Below, in pieces: positions 1 through 10,316 of a stretch of DNA of 64,000 nt. The stretch is from an uncultured Pelagibacteraceae bacterium. Its GTDB lineage: Bacteria > Pseudomonadota > Alphaproteobacteria > Pelagibacterales > Pelagibacteraceae. The stretch covers positions 17,335-81,334 of the forward strand of contig CACEXV010000004.1 of assembly GCA_902563575.1 (NCBI GenBank). Direction: 5' to 3'. The first letter of the stretch is position 1. Each line of letters opens with the position of its first letter. The notes beneath the pieces were generated by a model. That model worked only from the letters and a program-made list of their open reading frames with translations. It ran no database searches and was not told where the DNA came from. Made by a program: the position numbers and the translations under genes.

Positions 1-290
1 GCTAAAGGTTTACCAACTTCAAGTGTAAGCCATTTCGCCAATACGTCAGTTTTTTTTCTTAACAATTCAGATATTTTTCTAATAATTTTTGATCTTTCCC
101 ATGGAGAAGTATTCTTCCATATTTCTAGACCATTTTCTGCAGATTTAAGTGCAAGCTGAATATCTTCGCTAGATGCTTTTGAAGCCGACCCAATAATTTC
201 CTCATTAGCTGGATTTACAACTTCGTAAGTTTCACCTTTTGATGACTTTTTCCACTCTCCATTTATGAATTGACCAAATTTTTCGTACAT
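1..290 (-). CDS. NAD(P)-dependent aldehyde dehydrogenase, N-terminal part (runs off the window start)
   Basis: Reverse-strand translation MYEKFGQFINGEWKKSSKGETYEVVNPANEEIIGSASKAS...TLEVGKPLA has the typical ALDH N-terminus (FINGEW, NPANEE, EVGKPLA). Confidence 0.8.
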   Translation of the reverse strand, partial: MYEKFGQFINGEWKKSSKGETYEVVNPANEEIIGSASKASSEDIQLALKSAENGLEIWKNTSPWERSKIIRKISELLRKKTDVLAKWLTLEVGKPL

Positions 291-340
291 AATTTATTTA
301 TTGAAAATAAAGATATATTTAATTAGGTTATAATGAATTT

Positions 341-2185
341 ATGAAAAACATTCAACTTACTTGTGCTCATGCAATAATTAAATTTCTAACAAAGCAAAAG
401 ATATATATTAATGGAAAAAAAGAACCACTTTTTCCAGGGGCTTTCGGTATATTTGGGCATGGCAATGTGGCTTGTCTTGGTCAAGCATTGGAAGAAAACA
501 AAAAGGAATTGCCTACTTGGAGAGGTCATCATGAACAGAATATGGCTCTGACGGGGATAGCTTTTTCAAGAGCAAAAAGAAGAAAACAAATTTTTATAGC
601 TACAAGCTCAGTTGGCCCTGGATCAACAAATATGCTTACAGCAGCCGCAGTCGCAATGAGCAATAGATTACCAATGCTTTTTTTACCTGGGGATACTTTT
701 GCCAACAGAATGCCTGATCCGGTTTTGCAACAGGTAGAACATTTTAACAATCCTAATATAACTCAAAATGATGCATTTAAATATGTGACTAGATACTTTG
801 ATAGAATAACAAGACCAGAACAAATAATTCAAAGTTTACCACAAGCAATTCAAACTATGATAGATCCAGCTGACTGTGGGCCAGCTTGCATATCTTTATC
901 TCAAGATGTTCAAGGTGAAGTCTTTGAATATCCTGAAGAATTTTTTGAAGAGCAAATTCATACTATTAGAAGACCAAGACCTGATGACTTTCAAATTAAA
1001 CTAGCTGCAGATTTAATAAAAAAATCTAAAAATCCAATAATAATCTCTGGTGGTGGAATTTTCTATTCAGATGCAACAAATGAATTGAGCGAATTTGCCA
1101 AAAAACATAATATCCCGACTGCACAAACTGTCATGGGATACTCTACAATGAAAAAAGATGATCCTTATTTTTTAGGAGCTATTGGAGGTTTTGGGGGGAA
1201 AGAACCAAATAATTTTATGAAAAAAACAGATTTGGCAATTGCCATAGGGACTAAACTTGCAGACTTTACTACAGGCTCTTGGGCTAATTTTGAAAATCCT
1301 AATTTTAAATTAGTATCAATTAATGTGTCGAGATTTGACGCAAATAAACATATGGCTCAGTCAATAGTTGGTGACGCTAAAGTATGTTTACAAGATCTAA
1401 CATTAGCTCTAGGTAATTGGAAAGCAGAGGATGATTGGCACAAAAAATCTCGTATAGCAGTGAACGCTTGGAACAATTATCTTGAAAAAGAGAGCGGTCC
1501 TACAAACCAAGAACTTCCATCTTACGCACATGTTGCAGGTGCTATATACAGAAAATCTGAGCCGTCAGACATAGCTGTTACAGCAGCAGGTGGTCTAGTT
1601 GGTGAAGTTTTACAAGTATGGAGACCAAGGGAATTAAATACTCATGAAACTGAGTGGGGCTTTAGCTGCATGAGCTATGAAATCTCAGGAGCTCTTGGAA
1701 TTAAAATGGCTAATCCAAACAAAGAAGTTATTTCTTTTATAGGTGATGGATCTTACTTGTTATACAACTCGGATATTTACAGCTCAGTAATAACTAATAA
1801 TAAAATTATAATTATTGTTTGCGATAACGGTGGTCATGCTGTGATTAATAGATTACAACTCTATAAAGGTGGAAAAGAATTTAATTGTCTTTTGAAAAGT
1901 TCTAAAACACCAAATCTTGTTCCAGTTAATTTTGCTGAACATGCAAAAAGTATGGGAGCTGAGGGTGAACATGTAAATTCAATAAGTGAGTTAGAAGAAG
2001 CCTTTCTTAGAGCAAAAAAATCAAAAAAAACTTACGTAATTAGCATTCATACTGATGGCTACCAATGGCTAGAAGGATCTGCGTATTGGGAAAGTCCAAC
2101 TTTATCCTTACCTTCTTCTGAGGAAAATAAAAAAGCTTTAAAAGAACATCTTGATGGTAAGAAAAAACAGAGAAAAGGTGTATAA
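341..2185 (+). CDS. iolD: 3D-(3,5/4)-trihydroxycyclohexane-1,2-dione hydrolase (ThDP-dependent, IolD)
   Basis: 614 aa ThDP enzyme; IolD-like motifs TSSVGPGSTNMLTAAAVA, MPDPVLQQVEHF and GDGSYLLYNSDIYSS. Confidence 0.88.
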   Translation: MKNIQLTCAHAIIKFLTKQKIYINGKKEPLFPGAFGIFGHGNVACLGQALEENKKELPTWRGHHEQNMALTGIAFSRAKRRKQIFIATSSVGPGSTNMLTAAAVAMSNRLPMLFLPGDTFANRMPDPVLQQVEHFNNPNITQNDAFKYVTRYFDRITRPEQIIQSLPQAIQTMIDPADCGPACISLSQDVQGEVFEYPEEFFEEQIHTIRRPRPDDFQIKLAADLIKKSKNPIIISGGGIFYSDATNELSEFAKKHNIPTAQTVMGYSTMKKDDPYFLGAIGGFGGKEPNNFMKKTDLAIAIGTKLADFTTGSWANFENPNFKLVSINVSRFDANKHMAQSIVGDAKVCLQDLTLALGNWKAEDDWHKKSRIAVNAWNNYLEKESGPTNQELPSYAHVAGAIYRKSEPSDIAVTAAGGLVGEVLQVWRPRELNTHETEWGFSCMSYEISGALGIKMANPNKEVISFIGDGSYLLYNSDIYSSVITNNKIIIIVCDNGGHAVINRLQLYKGGKEFNCLLKSSKTPNLVPVNFAEHAKSMGAEGEHVNSISELEEAFLRAKKSKKTYVISIHTDGYQWLEGSAYWESPTLSLPSSEENKKALKEHLDGKKKQRKGV

Positions 2186-2193
2186 GCTTCTAA

Positions 2194-3351
2194 ATGAAAA
2201 AGATTTTCAATGTAGGCTTAATTGGATGTGGTCATATAGCTGAAACATATTTTAGAGCACACAAGTACTTTAATAATTTCAAAATTATAAAATGTGCAGA
2301 TATAAACACCAAGGCTGCAGAAATTTGCGCTAAGACTTACAAGATTGAGTCATTAAGTGTAAAACAAATACTTAAAGATAAAGATATTGATATCATACTT
2401 AATTTAACTATTCCGAGTGCGCATTATTCAATATCAAAAAAAGCTATATTAAACGGTAAACATGTATATTCGGAAAAACCGCTTGCTACGAATTTTAATG
2501 AAGGAAAGAAATTAATTAGATTAGCTAAACAAAAAAAACTTTTTATTGGAAATGCTCCAGACACCTTTTTGGGAGGAGGTAGCCAAAAAGCTAAAGAATT
2601 GATTGATAAAAATACAATAGGAAAAATTAAATTTGGAAATGCAATTTTCGCTTATCCAGGTATTCAATCGTACCATCCAAACCCTGAACCTTGGTTTGCA
2701 AAAAATGAAGGAGGCCCAGTAATAGATATGGGTCCATATTATTTAACTGCTTTAGTAAATTTATTAGGTCCAGTTGATAATGTTTTCAGTCAATCTTTAA
2801 AAAATACCAAAAAAAGAATAATTGGTATTGGGCCCAGAAAAGGCAAAATTATTAAAGTCGAATGTCCTACTACATATTTTTCAACGTTAAGCTTCAAAAA
2901 TAAAACTATAATCAGGTTAACATTATCATTTGATGTTATATCTCATTTGAGAAATCATATAGAACTATACGGTGAAAAAGGCTCTATGGTTGTGCCTGAT
3001 CCTAATATGTTTGGGGGTAGCGTTTTAATAAGTAAAAAAATGAATAGTAATTGGAAAAATTATAAAACGAATAAAACTTTACTTGGAAAAATTAATATAA
3101 GAAGTCAAAGTCTGCGTGCTAATGAGTCACCAACAAATGCAAATTATAGAGGTGCTGGATTGTCAGAAATGATTTATTCAATTCAGAATAAAAAAATGCA
3201 CAGATGTAATGGGGATTTGTCACTTCATGTTTTGAATGTAATTGACTCAATACACAAATCAGCAAAATCTAGAAAAAAAATTAAAATACTTACTCAATGT
3301 AAAAAACCTAAATATTTTACAAAAAAAGAAATTAACTCAATAATTAAGTAG
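2194..3351 (+). CDS. Gfo/Idh/MocA family oxidoreductase
   Basis: N-terminal Rossmann motif VGLIGCGHIAETY and YSEKPLATN motif. Confidence 0.85.
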   Translation: MKKIFNVGLIGCGHIAETYFRAHKYFNNFKIIKCADINTKAAEICAKTYKIESLSVKQILKDKDIDIILNLTIPSAHYSISKKAILNGKHVYSEKPLATNFNEGKKLIRLAKQKKLFIGNAPDTFLGGGSQKAKELIDKNTIGKIKFGNAIFAYPGIQSYHPNPEPWFAKNEGGPVIDMGPYYLTALVNLLGPVDNVFSQSLKNTKKRIIGIGPRKGKIIKVECPTTYFSTLSFKNKTIIRLTLSFDVISHLRNHIELYGEKGSMVVPDPNMFGGSVLISKKMNSNWKNYKTNKTLLGKINIRSQSLRANESPTNANYRGAGLSEMIYSIQNKKMHRCNGDLSLHVLNVIDSIHKSAKSRKKIKILTQCKKPKYFTKKEINSIIK

Positions 3352-3368
3352 AGTTTTGTCTACTTAAT
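3343..3368. repeat. Perfect 10-bp inverted repeat ATTAAGTAGA-GTTTTG-TCTACTTAAT spanning both stop codons of a convergent pair
   Basis: Read directly in sequence; includes the TAG stop of the + gene and the TAA stop of the - gene. Confidence 0.85.
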
Positions 3369-4231
3369 ATTGCTGCGCCTCTTACTCCACTTGCATCACC
3401 ATATCTCGCTTTAAGAAAAAAAGTTTTAAGATTTATATCTTTTATATTATTGAAATTTGATAAATAATTTTTAGTCATATTTTTAATTTTATCAAGAGAA
3501 CCCAGTTCATTTGAAAGCCCCCCACCAAAAACTAAAGCATCAGGATCAATTAAGTTAATAATCAAGGATATGCTCCTACTTAATTTTAAAAAGAATTCAT
3601 TAACAAACTCCATATCATCTTTAAGATTTTTTCTAGAATTATCAAAAATTTGTTTTGCTGTAAGTTTTTTTTTAAATTTCAAATAGTATTGTCTTTCTAG
3701 TCCTTTTCCAGAAATATATTCCTCTATATTGGTTGAGCTATCAGGCTCACCGATTGGAATATGTCCCCACTCACCTGTAAAGGAGTTTGGTCCTATTTGA
3801 ATTTTTTTGTCAATTATTAATCCTCCACCACATCCTGATCCAAGAATTATTCCAAAAACTGTTTTAAAATCTTTTGCTGAACCATCATACGCTTCAGATA
3901 ATGCAAAACAATTAGCATCATTTTCACATAAAATTTCTCTATTTAAACTTTTTGAAATATCTTTAGAAAAGGCTCTATTATTTAACCAAGGAGAATTAAA
4001 AGCATTTTGAATTAATCCTGTATCTAAATTAATAGATCCTGGGTGACAAACACCAACATTAATTTTCTTCTTATATTTTTTCTCAATATCGACAACCATT
4101 TCTGTAATATCGGTGATAGTTTTTTCATAATTTTTTGGAGACTCTATTCGACTCTTGTACATTTCATTTCCATTATTTTCTAAAAGGACGGACGCTATTT
4201 TTGTAGCACCTAGATCTATACCAATATTCAT
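3344..4231 (-). CDS. ROK family sugar kinase / NagC-type protein
   Basis: MNIGIDLGATKIASVLL, ILGSGCGGGLIIDKKI and EWGHIPIG are typical ROK motifs. Confidence 0.85.
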   Translation of the reverse strand: MNIGIDLGATKIASVLLENNGNEMYKSRIESPKNYEKTITDITEMVVDIEKKYKKKINVGVCHPGSINLDTGLIQNAFNSPWLNNRAFSKDISKSLNREILCENDANCFALSEAYDGSAKDFKTVFGIILGSGCGGGLIIDKKIQIGPNSFTGEWGHIPIGEPDSSTNIEEYISGKGLERQYYLKFKKKLTAKQIFDNSRKNLKDDMEFVNEFFLKLSRSISLIINLIDPDALVFGGGLSNELGSLDKIKNMTKNYLSNFNNIKDINLKTFFLKARYGDASGVRGAAILSRQNST

Positions 4232-4232
4232 T

Positions 4233-5021
4233 TTATACAGTTCTATTCATCTCTTGCAGTTCAACCTCTAACTTATTAAGCTCTTCGCCTCCTGCCATCA
4301 TGCTCAACAATTTCTCTCTGGAAATATCTTTTTTTTTATAAGTCCCCAAACTTTTTCCTCTGTTTAGAACTGTAAAACTGTTCCCTACGGGATATGCATG
4401 ATGGACATTGTGTGTGATTAAAATTACTGCCAATCCTTGTGATGCCGCTTTTACAATGTATTTTAAAACGACAGACGCTTGGTGCACACCTAAAGCCGAT
4501 GTCGGTTCGTCTAAGACCAAAACTTTAGCTCCAAAATATATAGCTCTACTAATTGCTAAGCACTGTCTTTCACCTCCAGACATTGTACCTACTGCTTGAG
4601 ATGGATCTCTAACGTCAATTCCTATTTGACCCATTCTCTCTGCTGCAATTTTATTTGCCTTTTCAATATCAAAAGTTTTTAATAATGGAGGGCCCTTCAT
4701 TGGCTCCCTCCCCATAAAAAAATTTCTAGTAACACTCATTAAAGACACAAGAGCTAAATCTTGGTAAACAGTCGCTATACCCATATCAAGCGCTTCTTTT
4801 GGACTGTCAAAAATAGTTTTATTGCCCTCAACTATTATTTCACCTTCATCTGGTTTATGAACACCTGCCAAAGTTTTAATAAGAGTTGATTTACCAGCAC
4901 CATTGTCACCCAATAAACACATAATCTCCCCTTTTTTAAGCTTCATAGTTACGTCTTTTAGAGCAATCACTTTTCCAAAAAACTTACTTATATTGTTAAA
5001 TTCAATTAAATATTCTGACAT
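4233..5021 (-). CDS. Sugar ABC transporter ATP-binding protein (FrcA-like, single NBD)
   Basis: Walker [10 protein letters not shown], signature MSGGERQ, Walker [12 protein letters not shown]. Confidence 0.88.
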   Translation of the reverse strand: MSEYLIEFNNISKFFGKVIALKDVTMKLKKGEIMCLLGDNGAGKSTLIKTLAGVHKPDEGEIIVEGNKTIFDSPKEALDMGIATVYQDLALVSLMSVTRNFFMGREPMKGPPLLKTFDIEKANKIAAERMGQIGIDVRDPSQAVGTMSGGERQCLAISRAIYFGAKVLVLDEPTSALGVHQASVVLKYIVKAASQGLAVILITHNVHHAYPVGNSFTVLNRGKSLGTYKKKDISREKLLSMMAGGEELNKLEVELQEMNRTV

Positions 5022-6148
5022 TATTTACTTTCTGTAACTTTTCGTCTTATATAATTATTAAATATAACAGCTATCAACATCATTGCTCCCAAAAAAACTT
5101 TAAACCAGTCTGTATCTACATCGGTATAAAATATACCCATTGAAACAGTGCCGAATATTAAAGCTCCAAAAGCAGCACCTATTGCAGATCCATAACCACC
5201 GGTAAGTAGACATCCTCCTACAACTGCTGCGGCTATAGCTTCTAATTCTTTTAAAGTGCCTCTCATAGTGTCAGCAGATCCCGCATCTAAAACTTGTATA
5301 GTTGCAAATATTGTAGCTGCTACGGCTGTACCTATAAACAAACTAATTTTTACTCTCCCTACAGGCACACCAACATTGTTGGCTCCATTTTTATCTCCAC
5401 CTGATGCAAAAATCCAATTTCCATATCTAGTTTTCATAAGAATCCATGTTGAAATAATTGCTAAAAATATAAACCAAATTACTGAGGGCGGTATTCCAGT
5501 CGCTAATGGAGTACCGTCAGTTCTTAATGTTATCAAATTCATTGAGCCTAGCCATGTAAAAACCCACTTAAAAGTATCTGTTGCAAATATCCAAGCTAAT
5601 GGATCGTTTTCTATCAAAACTCTTAAACCCGGAACCTGTGTTCTTCCGGTTATAAGTCTTGTAATTGCAAGTGTTGCTCCTCTAAGAATAAATAACATCG
5701 CCAGAGTTACAATAAAAGAAGGTAATCCTGTTTTAACAACTAAGATACCATTGAAATAGCCAATAATTACTGCCATAGAAAAAGCAAATATAATACTCAT
5801 CCAGAGTGGCCATCCCCAATAAATTGCAGGTATAGCAATACAAATACCAGCAAATCCAATCATAGATCCTATTGATAAATCAAATTCACCACCAATCATT
5901 AGCATTGCTGCAGCTATAGCTATGATTCCTAAATTAGCTGACACATCTAGAAAGTTTAAAACACCATATGCACTAAACATACCTGTGTCACCTGCAACTA
6001 TTCCAAAAAAAATAAAAACAAGTATAGCGCCACCAAGAGCTCCAAGCTCAGGTCTATTTAATAATAATCTTAATTTTGAAACTTTTTTTAGTCTCTCGTC
6101 CTGATTAAAATCAGTTTTATTCTCAATACTTTTAGACTTATCTGACAT
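5021..6148 (-). CDS. Sugar ABC transporter permease (FrcC/RbsC family)
   Basis: Multi-TM protein with [13 protein letters not shown] motif typical of RbsC/FrcC permeases; operon with ATPase and binding protein. Confidence 0.88.
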   Translation of the reverse strand: MSDKSKSIENKTDFNQDERLKKVSKLRLLLNRPELGALGGAILVFIFFGIVAGDTGMFSAYGVLNFLDVSANLGIIAIAAAMLMIGGEFDLSIGSMIGFAGICIAIPAIYWGWPLWMSIIFAFSMAVIIGYFNGILVVKTGLPSFIVTLAMLFILRGATLAITRLITGRTQVPGLRVLIENDPLAWIFATDTFKWVFTWLGSMNLITLRTDGTPLATGIPPSVIWFIFLAIISTWILMKTRYGNWIFASGGDKNGANNVGVPVGRVKISLFIGTAVAATIFATIQVLDAGSADTMRGTLKELEAIAAAVVGGCLLTGGYGSAIGAAFGALIFGTVSMGIFYTDVDTDWFKVFLGAMMLIAVIFNNYIRRKVTESK

Positions 6149-6160
6149 AATATAAAAACT

Positions 6161-6196
6161 AAAAAAAAGGCCTAGTGATATTTCACCAGGCCTTTT
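6161..6196 (-). terminator. Intrinsic-terminator-like hairpin between the sugar-binding-protein and permease genes
   Basis: Minus-strand AAAAGGCCTGGTGAAATATCACTAGGCCTTTTTTTT: near-perfect inverted repeat followed by a T tract. Confidence 0.75.
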
Positions 6197-6208
6197 CTTG
6201 ATTTAATT

Positions 6209-7132
6209 TTATCTATAGCCTTGAGCAGCCCATTTAATTACACTTTTAGCATTTTTCGGTGTAACAAAACCTGGACCAGTCATAACTACACCTGCGGGCA
6301 TAGTTCCGTATCTCATATATTGAGAAAAGATAGCTATAGGTAAATACCCCTGTAGATACTGTTGTTGATCAATTAAAAACTCAACTTTTCCAGCAGCAGC
6401 AGCTTTAAGCATACCTGGCGACATATCAAATGTACCAAGCTTAACACTTCCAACTTTACCTGCAGACTCCAATGCTTTGAGAGCAGCCTCTCCTGCTAAG
6501 CCAGCTCCTAAAGTAAGAATTGTGTCATATCCACCTCCTAATTTAGCAGCTACAGCTTTTTGAATTTCAGTTGGGTCATTTGATGTACCTAGAATATCTA
6601 CTGATCCACCAAAACCTTTTTTGAAACCAGCACATCTTCTATCTAAAGCGACATTACCAACTTCGTGGTTAACGCATAGCGCTTTTTTTCCACCAGCAGC
6701 TTTCATTTTTTGTCCGCCTCCAACTCCTGCTTCAAATTCTGTTTGACCTACATGTGCACTGATACCTAGCTTCATGTAATCATCTGAGCCTGAGTTCATA
6801 GAAATTACTGGGATACCAGCAGATATTGCAGCTTTAACTGATTTACCTAAAGCAGCAGCGTCTGGTAATGTGATTACTATTCCTTTTGGCTTTTGTGAAA
6901 CGGCATTATCTATTAATTTAGCCATCTCAACCATATCAAAAGTTGCTGGTGCAGTATATTTGCAAGACACCTTCATGTCTTTACAAGCTTTATCAACACC
7001 ATTCTTTGCAACTGACCAAAAAGGATCATTTGCCTGCCCGTGAGATACAACGATAATGTCAACTGCTAAAGCAGATACTGACATCATCACCCAACTCAAA
7101 AAAGCAGCAATTGTTAAGTATAATTTTCTCAT
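6209..7132 (-). CDS. Periplasmic sugar-binding protein of ABC transporter (type I PBP, FrcB-like)
   Basis: Signal peptide, then VDIIVVSHGQANDPFWSVAKNGVDKA; type I PBP fold pattern. Confidence 0.88.
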   Translation of the reverse strand: MRKLYLTIAAFLSWVMMSVSALAVDIIVVSHGQANDPFWSVAKNGVDKACKDMKVSCKYTAPATFDMVEMAKLIDNAVSQKPKGIVITLPDAAALGKSVKAAISAGIPVISMNSGSDDYMKLGISAHVGQTEFEAGVGGGQKMKAAGGKKALCVNHEVGNVALDRRCAGFKKGFGGSVDILGTSNDPTEIQKAVAAKLGGGYDTILTLGAGLAGEAALKALESAGKVGSVKLGTFDMSPGMLKAAAAGKVEFLIDQQQYLQGYLPIAIFSQYMRYGTMPAGVVMTGPGFVTPKNAKSVIKWAAQGYR

Positions 7133-7231
7133 GATTATCCTTTTATTAATTGTTAATTTTAAGCAATTAAAACAAATAAATTAATAAAATTCAAAAAAAA
7201 AAAAGAATAATACAACTTTAAGTAGTTTAAT

Positions 7232-8227
7232 TTACTTTAATTTTATTACTTTTTTTTGCTTAAGCGATTCATGCGCAGCATTAGCAATTTGTAAAGCATT
7301 GAATCCATCTATGTATGTTGAACGAGGAGAAACTTTTTTTTTGTGCAACATAATTAGATCATACAATTGTAATTGATAGGCATCTTTATATCTTTCAATA
7401 AAAAAATTCAAAAAAGTTTGCTTTGAATTCGTTCTGGTTGAATTGAAAATTTCAGTCTCATTAATTTTTTTATTCCCAGATATTAACATCCCCTTTTTTC
7501 CAAATAATTCTACTCGTTGATCATATCCAAAAGAGCAATGTCTTGAATTTGTTATAACGCATATAACACCTTTTTTTGATTTCATTGTGACTGTTGCCAA
7601 TTCATGATCATTAATTTTTTTGTACATTGGATCAAATGAAGTGGCAGCCGCATTAATTTCAATTATCTCATCATTTTTTAAATAGAATCTGCATAAATCA
7701 AAATCATGTATCATCATATCTCTAAAAATTCCTCCGGAGGATTTAAGATATAATTTTGAGGGTGGCGCAGGATCTCTGCTTGTGATAATGATTTTTTCTA
7801 ACATACCTATCTTACCTAAGTCCAAATCTTTTTTAATAGCATAATGTCCTGGATCATATCTTCTATTAAAACCCATTTGTACTCTAGATTTATTTTTTTT
7901 AATCTTTTTATAAGTTTTAATTATTTTATTTATATTAAGATCTAAAGGTTTTTCACAAAATATCGTTTTATTAAATTTTATGCCTTCATTAATATATTTT
8001 AAATGTGTATTAGTTGGGCTTGAAATAAATATAATATCTACTTTTTTATCTCTAAAAATATTTTTATAGTTATTCTCAATTTTACAATCATAAAGCCTTT
8101 TAGCTTTTCTACTTAGTACTACTGCTTTTTCAAATACGTAAAGAAGTTTTAAATCTTTTTTATTATGAATATTTCTAGCATGCATTTGCCCTATTCTTCC
8201 AAATCCAAAAAGTGCAACATTAAGCAT
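7232..8227 (-). CDS. iolG: Inositol 2-dehydrogenase-like (IolG, Gfo/Idh/MocA family)
   Basis: FGFGRIGQMHARN, FCEKPLD, QMGFNRRYDP and GGIFRDMMIHDFDLCR are IolG-like. Confidence 0.8.
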   Translation of the reverse strand: MLNVALFGFGRIGQMHARNIHNKKDLKLLYVFEKAVVLSRKAKRLYDCKIENNYKNIFRDKKVDIIFISSPTNTHLKYINEGIKFNKTIFCEKPLDLNINKIIKTYKKIKKNKSRVQMGFNRRYDPGHYAIKKDLDLGKIGMLEKIIITSRDPAPPSKLYLKSSGGIFRDMMIHDFDLCRFYLKNDEIIEINAAATSFDPMYKKINDHELATVTMKSKKGVICVITNSRHCSFGYDQRVELFGKKGMLISGNKKINETEIFNSTRTNSKQTFLNFFIERYKDAYQLQLYDLIMLHKKKVSPRSTYIDGFNALQIANAAHESLKQKKVIKLK

Positions 8228-9359
8228 TTATTTTTACCCATCGTTTTTTCTTGGATGATTTTACACATGCATCTATATATTTTGCAGTAATTAAACCGTC
8301 ATCTTCATTAGGAAATAAATAGTTTTTATATCTTTTTTTATCTTTTATTTTGTGTGATATTTCTCTGTATAAATTTGAAAAAGCGCTTAAGTAACCCTCA
8401 GGGTGACCAAATTTTATTCGAGAAAATTTCTTAGAATATAAACTTTCATTATAAGCGCGATCTAATTTTTTAGTTGCTCCACTTATATTACTGTAAACAA
8501 GGTAATTTGGGTCATTTTGAGTCCATTCTAAACTTCCTTTTGTTCCAAACACCCTAATTTTAAGACCATGGATTCCCCCTTTCGCGTTCGTAGAAATCCA
8601 AAAAAGACCTTTAGCATCGTTTTCATAATTAACAAAAACCTGAGCATTTGTATCAAATTTAATTTTATTTGAATATTGAGTAATCTGAGAGAATAATTCT
8701 TGTCCTTTTAATCCTGTTATATAATAAGCCAAATGAAAAGCATGAGATCCGATTTCATTTAAAACAGTAGATATCCCTGCATATTTACTCTCAAGTTTCC
8801 ACTTAAATATCTTTTTTGCATTACTGTAAGTTATTTTTTTTCCGTTAGTCCAATCTTGTACATATTCAACATTAATATATTCTATATTTCCTATTCTTTT
8901 ATCTTTAATAATTTTTTTAGCTTGTCGTACCATTGGATATGCTGAATAATTATGTGTTAATCCGTATACAATTTTTTTATTTTTTTTAATTGTTTTATAT
9001 AATTTTTTTGCTTGAAATAAATTACCGGCAAAAGGTTTATCCGATATTACATGTATTTTATTTTTTATAAACAATGCTGATATTTCTTGATGACTACCCG
9101 GTGGTGTCATCACAGACACAACATCTATAGAGTCTTTCCTTTTTATTTCTTTTAAGCATAATTCTTTAAAATTTTTATAACATCTATCTTTATTAATTCC
9201 TAATTTACTAGCAAATTTTTGATTTATTTTTAGGTTTCTTGAGAACACGCCTGCTACTATTTCAAATTCATCATCGAATCTTGACGCTATTCGATGAACA
9301 TGACCGATCCAAGAACCTGGGCCACCGCCTATAATTCCAAGTTTTAATCTTTTTTTCAT
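8220..9359 (-). CDS. Gfo/Idh/MocA family oxidoreductase
   Basis: LGIIGGGPGSWIGHVHRIA and SDKPFAGN motifs. Confidence 0.82.
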   Translation of the reverse strand: MKKRLKLGIIGGGPGSWIGHVHRIASRFDDEFEIVAGVFSRNLKINQKFASKLGINKDRCYKNFKELCLKEIKRKDSIDVVSVMTPPGSHQEISALFIKNKIHVISDKPFAGNLFQAKKLYKTIKKNKKIVYGLTHNYSAYPMVRQAKKIIKDKRIGNIEYINVEYVQDWTNGKKITYSNAKKIFKWKLESKYAGISTVLNEIGSHAFHLAYYITGLKGQELFSQITQYSNKIKFDTNAQVFVNYENDAKGLFWISTNAKGGIHGLKIRVFGTKGSLEWTQNDPNYLVYSNISGATKKLDRAYNESLYSKKFSRIKFGHPEGYLSAFSNLYREISHKIKDKKRYKNYLFPNEDDGLITAKYIDACVKSSKKKRWVKINA

Positions 9360-9416
9360 TTATTTGAAAATTTAATTGATTAGACTTTAATAGTATACTA
9401 AAAAATATTTCAACTT

Positions 9417-10316
9417 ATGAGTATTAAAATTGGTGTAGCTCCCATAGCCTGGAGCAACGATGATATGCCAGAGCTTGGTGGTGATACTACTTTAGAACAA
9501 TGCTTGCATGAAGCAAGTAAAGCTGGTTTTAGTGGAATTGAATTTGGTGGAAAATTTCCAAAAGACTCTAAATTGCTGATACCAAAATTAAAAAAGGAAA
9601 AAATAAATCTTTGCTCAGGTTGGTATGGAGCAAAACTTTTATCTAGATCGGTAAAAGATGAGCTTGAAGAAATGAAACAGCAACTTCAACTTTTTAAAGA
9701 TTGTAATGCCCCTTGTATGGTATTTGCTGAAGTGTCAGGCTCAATTCAAGGAGACGCAAATAAACCTTTATCAAGCAGACCAATTTTATCCAATGAGGAC
9801 TGGAAAAACTTAATAAATAAAATAAATGAAATTAGTTTAATTATGTCGGATCAGGGTATGCCACTTGCATACCACCACCATATGGGAACTGTAATCCAGT
9901 CTGAGTCTGATACCTATAAACTTATTGAAAACACAAAAGATACTGTAAAATTACTATTAGATACTGGTCACATGTTATTTGCTGGCGGAGATTATTTAAA
10001 AATTACAAAAGATCTTAATGAAAGAATTATACATGTTCATTGCAAAGACATGAGAAAAAAAATTCTAGAAGCATCAGTAAAAAATGATTATAGTTTTAGA
10101 AAAGCTTTTCTGGAAGGAGCATTTACTGTTCCGGGTGATGGTTGTATAGACTATAAACCCTTTCTAAGTATTTTAAGAGATGTTAATTATAATGGTTGGC
10201 TAGTTGTTGAAGCTGAACAAGACCCTGCGAAAGCTAATCCCTATGAGTATTCTAAAAAAGGTTTCGATTATTTATATCAGACAGCTAAAGATTGTGGTTT
10301 TGAAATTATTAATTAA
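9417..10316 (+). CDS. iolE: myo-inosose-2 dehydratase (IolE)
   Basis: IGVAPIAWSNDDMPELGGDTTLEQCL, YHHHMGTVIQ and LLLDTGHM are typical of IolE. Confidence 0.88.
   Translation: MSIKIGVAPIAWSNDDMPELGGDTTLEQCLHEASKAGFSGIEFGGKFPKDSKLLIPKLKKEKINLCSGWYGAKLLSRSVKDELEEMKQQLQLFKDCNAPCMVFAEVSGSIQGDANKPLSSRPILSNEDWKNLINKINEISLIMSDQGMPLAYHHHMGTVIQSESDTYKLIENTKDTVKLLLDTGHMLFAGGDYLKITKDLNERIIHVHCKDMRKKILEASVKNDYSFRKAFLEGAFTVPGDGCIDYKPFLSILRDVNYNGWLVVEAEQDPAKANPYEYSKKGFDYLYQTAKDCGFEIIN

Noticed and set aside
5256-5759. 167 aa + strand ORF antisense to the sugar permease
   Set aside because: Fully antisense to a well-supported conserved CDS; low-complexity translation without recognisable family.
7190-7206. 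Long poly-A tract near 7193-7204 as a terminator for the iolG-side operon
   Set aside because: No stable GC-containing stem next to it; likely just AT-rich intergenic sequence.
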